From assembly GCA_028699365.1 (NCBI GenBank), contig JAQVUQ010000088.1:1-8975 (forward strand): a stretch of DNA of 8,975 nt, read 5' to 3'. Position 1 is the first letter of the stretch, and every line of letters starts with the position of its first letter. Below the pieces are notes generated by a model, which worked only from the letters and a program-made list of their open reading frames with translations, had not been told where the DNA came from and did not search any database. A program made the position numbers and the translations under genes. Shown piece by piece: positions 1-5,120 of the stretch. Origin of the DNA: a bacterium. GTDB taxonomy: Bacteria; UBP13; UBA5359.

Positions 1-164
1 TTATGGGCTGGAACCTGAAAATACCCGTGCCTGACGAGATAGATGCGGAGAAGCTGGCCGACGGCTTGAAACGGCACCCAGTCATACAGAAGCATCTGAC
101 CTGCAATTTCGAAGCATGTGCTCTGGTCTGTCCTTTATCCAGGCAGGCAAATCAAAGAAATTAA
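1..164 (+). CDS. 3' end of an unidentified protein (partial)
   Basis: The frame through position 3 is open from the window edge to a TAA at 162-164 and gives about 53 residues. They include the plausible stretch MGWNLKIPVPDEIDAEKL and a cysteine-containing tail (CNFEACALVCPL). I do not recognise the family, and the N-terminus lies outside the window. The ATG at 3-5 has no visible ribosome binding site because the upstream sequence is missing, so the end of a longer gene is more likely than a 53-residue gene. A second plus frame is open from 35 to a TGA at 211-213 and could be the true end if there is a frameshift. The transcript would run into the hairpin at 257-290. Coding status is uncertain. 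Confidence 0.35.
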   Translation, partial: MGWNLKIPVPDEIDAEKLADGLKRHPVIQKHLTCNFEACALVCPLSRQANQRN

Positions 165-324
165 AGCAACTGATGATTGCCTGTCAGGTCACTGCCCAGG
201 TTCCTGAAGATTGAAGTGGAAATCGGGAACTGAGAAACAAAGACTAAAAGAGAAGTAAGCCCCCCCTGCAGCTTATTGCAGGGGGGGCTTGTTGGTATCC
301 GTTTACGCTTGTTATGCCTGAGCT
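165..324. other. Convergent intergenic region
   Basis: This stretch separates the partial plus-strand gene from the 3' end of the minus-strand operon. Apart from the terminator hairpin at 257-290 and a possible short frame extension to 213, I see no gene, promoter or repeat in it. Confidence 0.6.
257..290 (-). terminator. Strong hairpin terminator, probably bidirectional
   Basis: A perfect 14-bp inverted repeat (AAGCCCCCCCTGCA at 257-270, TGCAGGGGGGGCTT at 277-290) encloses a 6-nt loop (GCTTAT). It lies 34 nt beyond the stop codon of the GH39 gene, at the end of the minus-strand operon. Read on the minus strand, the hairpin is followed by a T-rich stretch (ACTTCTCTTTT), as expected for intrinsic termination. 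On the plus strand the flank (GTTGGTATCC) has no T-run. Termination therefore probably acts mainly on the operon, although the stem could also stop plus-strand transcripts. Confidence 0.85.
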
Positions 325-1866
325 CTACGCTCTACTTACAGTAAGCAAGAAGCACTCTCCGGGATATATCTGCATCTTGCCGCAACTGCACAAGCCATCC
401 TGCACCGGGATATATCTATCGGACAACAATAGGGGAATACCATAATCTTGTATGTCTATATCGCCTTTGTCGGTTGAGCTGTAATGTTGCAATTGTCTCC
501 AGGCAGCATAGGTATTATGTGCTCTGGTATAGCCTACTAAACGTACATGTGCGCTATTGAGATCATCCGGTAGGTTTATCACTTTTATTTCCGTAGTCGA
601 CGGGAGTGCGTTGTTTGCAGGATCAGGATCATGATGCCAGAACAGCACGCGTAATGTGCCATCCATTACTGTTGATAGTGCATCGATATTATTAGTATCT
701 ACCATCCGGTGCACATGGCAAATATCTCCTCTTAATTCCTTCAAAAGCCGATATGCACCCATTACCGGTCTTTCGGTTCCAGAGTAGTTGAAGAGCGTAC
801 GCTGGCCATTGAAGTCAACTCTGGAGGCAGGCTGTGTTTCCCACGTCCATTCTGAAAAGCCCCAATAAATTAAAACATCAAAATGCAAGTGCAGCAATTC
901 TTTGATAAACTTCAGGGTAAAGGCTGCGGCATGCAAATCGTTACGATATGTCACCGGAAAAGTTTGAGAATCTTTAGCTCCTCCCCAGGTGATTCCCCAT
1001 TCTGTCAGCAGCATGGGAATATCCAAGGGACAGTACCGAGTTACAAGGTTTTTAATTTCCAGCAAGCGGCTTAAACTGTTAGCCATATTAGGTGCTCTAT
1101 CCGGAGAATTGGAGTAGAGATGAATAGAGATAAAGTCAAGAGGAGAGCTATTGCTGCCATTGGCGAAATTTGTACCATGATAACAGTGTTTGATAAACTC
1201 ACGAAGAAAAATTGTATTGCCTGCCATGGCAGGGCCGCCGACTTTCAGTTGATCGCAGGCATCCTTTACGCCCTTGACCGTCCAATCATACATCAGGCAA
1301 TAATCGTCGATACAATTCTGCATGGAGCGCCTATACCCGTGTAGCGGCTTATATCCGGCCCAGAAATGATGGTCTGGTTCATTCCAGAATTCGAAGTACC
1401 AGCTTGCCACCTCGTCTTGACCGTAATTGCGAATGAGAAAGTGGACAAATTTATTGACAAAAGCCGACCAACCTTGCACATTGCCTCCAAAGCCTAGAGG
1501 GTGGTCTTTATCAGCGAATGCATCCGGAATAATGCTCAGTTCTATAATAGGCTTGATCCCGGCATCCAGTATGGTATCAATACACTTCCTTTGGTCTTCA
1601 AAAGCTTGCCAGTTTGCCAATTCGGTCTCGTTATGCCTGAATATGCCATGGCAGCGTATCCAGCGAAAAGTATCCAATTCCTTTAACTTTTGCCATACCG
1701 GGCGCAATTGCGGCAGAAGGATGTCAAAGAAATTATCAAAACCGAATCCGGTTCCCGGACGATTGAAAGTCCATTCGGTCTCGGAACAATCGACACATAA
1801 TTCTTCTGTGTAAGTATTTTTATGGAAGTTTATCAACTCCTGTTTGTCAAGCATGGCGAGTTCCAC
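325..1866 (-). CDS. GH39-family glycoside hydrolase (beta-xylosidase-like)
   Basis: Cytoplasmic retaining glycosidase of clan GH-A; no signal peptide is visible. Numbered from the upstream ATG at 1905, the N-terminal (beta/alpha)8 barrel covers about residues 40-390. It has the GH39-like stretch RWIRCHGIFR (81-90). The acid/base motif FEFWNEPD puts the likely proton donor at Glu176, and the nucleophile motif LLTEWG puts it at Glu302. The spacing of about 126 residues fits family GH39. Residues 395-526 form the usual beta-rich accessory domain, and total length matches the roughly 500 aa of GH39 xylosidases. I chose the GTG at 1866 because AGGAGG lies 5 nt upstream of it. The ATG at 1905 (526 aa) overlaps the regulator's stop as TAATG but has a poor ribosome binding site. 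Known GH39 activities include beta-xylosidase and alpha-L-iduronidase; the substrate here is not determinable. It is the last gene of a three-gene operon. Confidence 0.9.
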   Translation of the reverse strand: MELAMLDKQELINFHKNTYTEELCVDCSETEWTFNRPGTGFGFDNFFDILLPQLRPVWQKLKELDTFRWIRCHGIFRHNETELANWQAFEDQRKCIDTILDAGIKPIIELSIIPDAFADKDHPLGFGGNVQGWSAFVNKFVHFLIRNYGQDEVASWYFEFWNEPDHHFWAGYKPLHGYRRSMQNCIDDYCLMYDWTVKGVKDACDQLKVGGPAMAGNTIFLREFIKHCYHGTNFANGSNSSPLDFISIHLYSNSPDRAPNMANSLSRLLEIKNLVTRYCPLDIPMLLTEWGITWGGAKDSQTFPVTYRNDLHAAAFTLKFIKELLHLHFDVLIYWGFSEWTWETQPASRVDFNGQRTLFNYSGTERPVMGAYRLLKELRGDICHVHRMVDTNNIDALSTVMDGTLRVLFWHHDPDPANNALPSTTEIKVINLPDDLNSAHVRLVGYTRAHNTYAAWRQLQHYSSTDKGDIDIQDYGIPLLLSDRYIPVQDGLCSCGKMQIYPGECFLLTVSRA

Positions 1867-1904
1867 ATTAACCTCCTGATTGCTAATAATAAGATCATTG
1901 AACA

Positions 1905-3014
1905 TTACCTGGGAGCAGCAGTTGATTCCCTGATAATAATGTCGGGAGGTAACAACTCTGTTCCTTCCGGGACAGAACCTTTCTGCAAGGCTTCAATAAG
2001 CTTGCGTACACCACGGCGGCCAATCTCCTCTAAAGGCTGCCTCACAGTAGTCAGTGGCGGGTGCCAGTGGTCTGCAACCGGCGGATCATCAAATCCGACC
2101 AGGGAGACGGTTTGAGGAACGGATATGTTTTTCTCTTTCAGGATATTAGCTATTGTAATCAATGGCATTTCCGCTGGAACAAAGAAAGCCGTGGGTAGTG
2201 GAATATCGTCTATCCACTTACTGTATTGAGAATGAGCGGTCTTCTGCTCATTTGGCTCCCAGAAAGCATGTATCCATCTTGGGTCCGGTTTTAATCCCAG
2301 TTCACCGGTGATCGATTGAAAAGCATGCAGCCGCTGCGCTATGTCCACGCTGTTATTGAACATATTAGCGCACATAGCGATATCCTTATGTCCCAGGGAT
2401 ACCAGGTGCTCGACCACCATCTTAACGCCCAGATAGTTATCAACGTCAACGCAAGGCAGAGCCTTGTTGTTGAATGAAGCGGATACGCAGACAAATGGGA
2501 TATGCTGCTGATATAAATCCAGCATGACAGCTTCTTCTTGTAAGCTGGAGGATAACATCAGTAAGCCATCAACGTTAGCATCCTTAAAAAATTCTGAATA
2601 TTTATCCGTCTCAAGCCGTTGGAATATGACTTTGGCGCCTATATCGCAGGCTTCATTAAAAATCCCATTGAAAACAGGTCCCCAGTAATTATTCCTTTTA
2701 TTGACATCATTATTACCGATGTTAATACATATCAAGGGCCCGGAGGAATTCCGGCGTTGTTGTATTTCATCCGAGATGAATGTTCCTTTCCCTCTGATGG
2801 TTGCCAGCCAGCCATCTCTGACAAGCTCCATAATTGCTCGGTCAACCATTGGCCTGCTTGCGTGCAATTTGTGGCATAAACCTATGCGATCAGGCATTCT
2901 TTCTCCACTTTGGAGATCGCCTTTTTCGATATTCTCAATAACCATTTCCTTGATTTGCAGATAGAGCGGCTTGATATCATATCTGTCAAACTCTCGATAC
3001 AAGGTTATAGGCAT
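1905..3014 (-). CDS. AraR-type GntR/LacI hybrid transcriptional regulator
   Basis: A 369-aa DNA-binding regulator with a GntR-type winged helix followed by a LacI/PBP-I sugar-binding domain, the arrangement of Bacillus AraR. The winged helix spans about residues 14-80: PLYLQIKEMVIENI, then the recognition region ASRPMVDRAIMELVRDGWL and the wing RGKGTFI (74-80). The usual PSER motif reads PDRI here. The effector domain (about 93-369) shows VDVDNYLGVKMVVEHLVSLG, and VSLVGFDD (303-310) with PPLTTVRQPLEEIG, both characteristic of LacI-family periplasmic-type domains. It starts 5 bp after the UroD-like gene, with AGG placed 8 nt before the ATG, so it is co-transcribed. It probably represses its own operon, and perhaps the divergent one, through the palindromes at 4175-4255, with a sugar as effector. 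That target and effector are inferred. Confidence 0.9.
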   Translation of the reverse strand: MPITLYREFDRYDIKPLYLQIKEMVIENIEKGDLQSGERMPDRIGLCHKLHASRPMVDRAIMELVRDGWLATIRGKGTFISDEIQQRRNSSGPLICINIGNNDVNKRNNYWGPVFNGIFNEACDIGAKVIFQRLETDKYSEFFKDANVDGLLMLSSSLQEEAVMLDLYQQHIPFVCVSASFNNKALPCVDVDNYLGVKMVVEHLVSLGHKDIAMCANMFNNSVDIAQRLHAFQSITGELGLKPDPRWIHAFWEPNEQKTAHSQYSKWIDDIPLPTAFFVPAEMPLITIANILKEKNISVPQTVSLVGFDDPPVADHWHPPLTTVRQPLEEIGRRGVRKLIEALQKGSVPEGTELLPPDIIIRESTAAPR

Positions 3015-3019
3015 TTCAA

Positions 3020-4087
3020 TTACCTGCTTTCCAACAACTTATAGTAATAATTGTAGTTTGCAATGGGTATATCGTAGTCTATGGAATGCGTGCCGATTAT
3101 AACTCCACCATCTTGCGCGACTTCAATAACCGATTTCACGTTCCGTTCTATATCCTGGCGTGTTCCCTTGGCAAGCACATGTATGTTACATATCCCGCCT
3201 ATCAGGGCCAGCTTCTTTCCATATTTGGCCTTAACTTCCGGCACAGTCATTCCTGCCGACGGGTTCACCCCTTGTAAACCGGTAAACCCGGCCTCGATAA
3301 GCAAGTCAAGGAGCGGCAGACAGTTGCCGTCACAGTGGAGTATAACGTTACTAGCCCCCAGGCTTTTCCAGTACCCGATCACTCGCTTGTAAGGCTCCAG
3401 GTATACCTGCTCGAAGGTATCCGGGCTTATTACTGAAGATTTGTTGTTGCCTAATTCATCGTAAACCCATATAGCTGTGTCCCAGGTATCTGTCGTTTCC
3501 AGCGCTTTGGCTCCGACATCGCCGAGAAAGCCTGACAGCCTATCTGCCAGGGAACGTGCAAACCCCTTATCTTCCATCAGATCGATCAGTAGTTCGAACT
3601 CTCCCCGCAGATAGTAGCTGGACATAAAAAGGCCCATTACTCCGGTTACCGGACAGAAGCGCTGTGCGGCCTGCCTGGCCCGGTCCTTATAGCCGGCAAT
3701 ATTATCCTGAGTCCAGGGGTCTTCCCAAACAAGAGTATCCAAAGTTTTCTTCTCATTAAGGGCCACTTCCATTACCTCGAAGAATGTGCCGGAATGGCTG
3801 CACCTCTGCAGCCTGTTCCAACTGTCCCGGTGGAAGAAGGTATCCGTGCCCGTTTCCTCGGTGCTCACGCGACTTGTGAACGGTCCTTCCTGCATGGCAA
3901 GGATAGAATCAGAACCGATATCTGTCTCTGGGTAATAGTCATATATATTTACGCTCTCGCCCGGACTGCACTCTCGCCGCCATTTCTCGATATACCCAGG
4001 TAAAAACACTTCGTAGCGTGGTACTCTGTCCGGTTTGTGGTGGCTCAATGCGGCCTTGACTCTCTCTTGTATGGTAATTGCATTCAC
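3020..4087 (-). CDS. Uroporphyrinogen-decarboxylase-fold (UroD/MtaA-like) protein
   Basis: A 355-aa soluble protein of the UroD superfamily, which includes haem-biosynthetic HemE and the zinc-dependent methylcobamide methyltransferases MtaA, MtbA and CmuA. The N-terminus (ERVKAALSHHKPDRVPRYE, 8-26) is the typical opening of the non-HemE branch. Further family signatures are MGLFM (151-155), HCDGNCLPLLDLLIEAG (251-267), LQGVNPSAGM and ALIGGICNIHVL (294-304). H251, C252 or C256, and C300 could form a metal site like the His-X-Cys...Cys of MtaA, but the spacing is not identical, so this is only suggestive. It is unlikely to be HemE given its context in a sugar operon. The start is GTG at 4085-4087, with GGGG about 8 nt upstream and no in-frame ATG nearby. 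It is the first gene of the operon, behind the promoter at 4168-4197. No corrinoid-protein partner is present in the window, so its substrate is unknown. Confidence 0.85.
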   Translation of the reverse strand: MNAITIQERVKAALSHHKPDRVPRYEVFLPGYIEKWRRECSPGESVNIYDYYPETDIGSDSILAMQEGPFTSRVSTEETGTDTFFHRDSWNRLQRCSHSGTFFEVMEVALNEKKTLDTLVWEDPWTQDNIAGYKDRARQAAQRFCPVTGVMGLFMSSYYLRGEFELLIDLMEDKGFARSLADRLSGFLGDVGAKALETTDTWDTAIWVYDELGNNKSSVISPDTFEQVYLEPYKRVIGYWKSLGASNVILHCDGNCLPLLDLLIEAGFTGLQGVNPSAGMTVPEVKAKYGKKLALIGGICNIHVLAKGTRQDIERNVKSVIEVAQDGGVIIGTHSIDYDIPIANYNYYYKLLESR

Positions 4088-4167
4088 ATTTTTATCCCCA
4101 TTATTTCTTTCTCTGCTTGCATATCCGGAGCAATACCGGGACTGCCGTAAAGCTATATATACCAGTT

Positions 4168-4197
4168 ATTAAAGCATATATAGGCTATATATGTCAA
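4168..4197 (-). promoter_or_regulatory. Sigma-70 promoter of the minus-strand operon
   Basis: On the minus strand, TTGACA (4197-4192) is followed after 18 nt by TTTAAT (4173-4168). That is a perfect -35 and a 5-of-6 match to the -10 box. The predicted start is near 4161, leaving a leader of roughly 74 nt before the GTG at 4087. The spacer is almost entirely filled by the 19-bp palindrome at 4175-4193. Confidence 0.6.
4175..4193. promoter_or_regulatory. 19-bp palindrome, candidate operator in the minus promoter
   Basis: CATATATAG at 4175-4183 and CTATATATG at 4185-4193 are perfect inverted repeats around a central G. The site sits between the -10 and -35 boxes of the minus-strand promoter, so a bound dimer would block RNA polymerase. 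A further half-site-like CTATATATA lies at 4153-4161, 32 bp away. The obvious candidate ligand is the AraR-type regulator encoded in the operon, which would then autoregulate. Binding is inferred from position only. Confidence 0.5.
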
Positions 4198-4203
4198 TTA
4201 AAT

Positions 4204-4213
4204 GTTTGCAAAC
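4204..4213. promoter_or_regulatory. Short palindrome GTTTGCAAAC, possible operator
   Basis: A perfect 10-bp palindrome lies between the two promoters. Its TTTG...CAAA symmetry resembles AraR-type and LacI-type operators (AraR sites have TTTGTAC...GTACAAA) more closely than the other two palindromes do. It is short enough to occur by chance. Confidence 0.3.
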
Positions 4214-4218
4214 CAATA

Positions 4219-4255
4219 TTAATGTCAATAATATGTTAGATAATATTGACATTAA
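4219..4255. promoter_or_regulatory. 37-bp interrupted palindrome over the plus promoter -35 box
   Basis: TTAATGTCAATA (4219-4230) and TATTGACATTAA (4244-4255) are perfect 12-bp inverted repeats separated by 13 nt. The symmetry continues inward with 3 of the next 4 pairs matching. The right arm contains the plus-strand -35 hexamer TTGACA. The left arm carries the same hexamer on the minus strand but has no convincing -10 partner. A dimer bound here would control the pseudopilin operon. Confidence 0.5.
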
Positions 4256-4274
4256 CAGATATGATGATTATACT
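4246..4274 (+). promoter_or_regulatory. Near-consensus sigma-70 promoter of the plus-strand operon
   Basis: TTGACA at 4246-4251 is followed by a 17-nt spacer and TATACT at 4269-4274. That is a perfect -35, optimal spacing and a 5-of-6 -10 box. The predicted start is near 4281, giving a leader of about 28 nt before the ATG at 4310. A promoter this strong implies repression under some conditions, which fits the palindrome overlapping its -35 box. Confidence 0.75.
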
Positions 4275-4309
4275 ACTTGTAATAGCTTCGCTAAGAGAGA
4301 GGATGCTTT

Positions 4310-5071
4310 ATGAAAGGAAGGTGTAGTATGCAAGGTGTCTTGTATAAAGACAGGCAAGGTGGAGAGACTTTAGGGACTATATATTATAAAGATATACGGC
4401 GTTGGAAAGGTAGAGCGGCGTTACTTAAAGAGAATGGGTTTACGCTTATGGAATTACTAGTTGTTATAGCAGTCATAGCAATTCTCGCATCAATACTTTT
4501 TCCTGTGTTCAATAAGGTAAGGGAGAAAGGTAGGCAAGTGACCTGCCAGAGTAATCTTAGACAGATAGGGATGGCTATGTTGATGTATGCACAAGACTAT
4601 GACAGCTGTTTACCCATGTATCAATCCGGTGGTTACTTTTGGTATTTCAGATTAAGCACCTATTTGAGTCGGCCATTAAACCAGGCTGTAGGAGTAAATT
4701 ACTTGATATGCCCTTCTCTAGATAGTGAGAAAGAAAAAACTTATGGGGTTACAGGTACAGTATCTTATGGAGCTAACTACGGAAATGTATTCAATACCAC
4801 CAAACCTTGTGGCGTGGATGAAATTTCGCTCAAGACTTTTCTTGTTGGAGACGCTGTAGGTACCAACATTTATAGTCCAAAGACTTATCCCTTTAAGGTT
4901 GATAGCGATGGTGATGGCATCAATGATACGACTGCAACTTGGTCCCTTCCATACAATCGAATGATAACTCGGCATAACGGGGGGGCTAATTTCGTTTTTG
5001 CAGATGGCTCTGTGCGCTGGATAGCTCTTAGCAAATGGTTGGCTAATAGTGATGATATCTGGGGACCGTAG
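4310..5071 (+). CDS. Type IV pilin-like protein with H-X9-DG C-terminal motif (DUF1559-like)
   Basis: A 253-aa pseudopilin. The prepilin peptidase site is G43|F44 (ENG|FTLMELL), with the conserved Glu at mature position 5 (E48) and a hydrophobic helix from about 44 to 67. The C-terminal H-X9-DG motif runs from H222 to D232-G233 (HNGGANFVFADG). A calcium-loop-like DSDGDGIND lies at 198-206. Expected role: after cleavage it assembles at, or is anchored through, the inner membrane, displaying its C-terminal domain outside. The function of this family is largely unproven. AGGA lies 6 nt before the ATG at 4310. A second ATG at 4328, with GGAAGG 6 nt upstream, is also possible. Even from 4328 the leader (37 residues) is longer than usual for prepilins. 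It is the first gene of the plus-strand operon, and the next gene starts 49 nt after its stop. Confidence 0.9.
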   Translation: MKGRCSMQGVLYKDRQGGETLGTIYYKDIRRWKGRAALLKENGFTLMELLVVIAVIAILASILFPVFNKVREKGRQVTCQSNLRQIGMAMLMYAQDYDSCLPMYQSGGYFWYFRLSTYLSRPLNQAVGVNYLICPSLDSEKEKTYGVTGTVSYGANYGNVFNTTKPCGVDEISLKTFLVGDAVGTNIYSPKTYPFKVDSDGDGINDTTATWSLPYNRMITRHNGGANFVFADGSVRWIALSKWLANSDDIWGP

Positions 5072-5109
5072 CATATCTAACCGTTGTCATATATGGAAAT
5101 GCCTTGAAC

Positions 5110-5120
5110 AGGAGGAGAAA
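5110..5120 (+). promoter_or_regulatory. Strong ribosome binding site fixing the start at 5121
   Basis: AGGAGG at 5110-5115 is 5 nt before the ATG at 5121. The frame is also open upstream from an ATG at 5049, but that would overlap the pseudopilin gene and bury the signal peptide behind 24 extra residues. 5121 is therefore the real start. Confidence 0.85.

Larger units (their letters stand above)
4088..4309. promoter_or_regulatory. Divergent control region between the two operons
   Basis: A 222-bp AT-rich region with no gene. It holds a minus-strand promoter (4168-4197), a plus-strand promoter (4246-4274) and three palindromes centred near 4184, 4208.5 and 4237. The octamer ATGTCAAT occurs at 4191-4198 and 4222-4229, and inverted at 4245-4252. 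Two of these three copies coincide with promoter -35 boxes. The arrangement is that of a shared, co-regulated divergent promoter. Confidence 0.8.

Noticed and set aside
883-1813. Several plus-strand open frames across the GH39 region (883-1074, 1120-1344, 1427-1813 and others)
   Set aside because: They are antisense to a well-supported GH39 gene, show no recognisable family features and lack good ribosome binding sites.
3020-4087. Haem-biosynthetic uroporphyrinogen decarboxylase (HemE)
   Set aside because: The N-terminal motif and the HCDGN region fit the methyltransferase-like branch, and the neighbours are sugar genes rather than haem genes.
4223-4228. Third minus-strand promoter starting from TTGACA at 4228-4223
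   Set aside because: No acceptable -10 hexamer at 16-18 nt (best 3 of 6). It is better explained as an operator arm.
4282-4294. Small hairpin TAGC-TTC-GCTA in the pseudopilin leader as a riboswitch or attenuator
   Set aside because: Only a 4-bp stem with no terminator or alternative structure; it is expected by chance.
5049-5120. Upstream ATG at 5049 as the start of the large exported protein
   Set aside because: It overlaps the pseudopilin gene, has no ribosome binding site and hides the signal peptide. 5121 has AGGAGG at good spacing.
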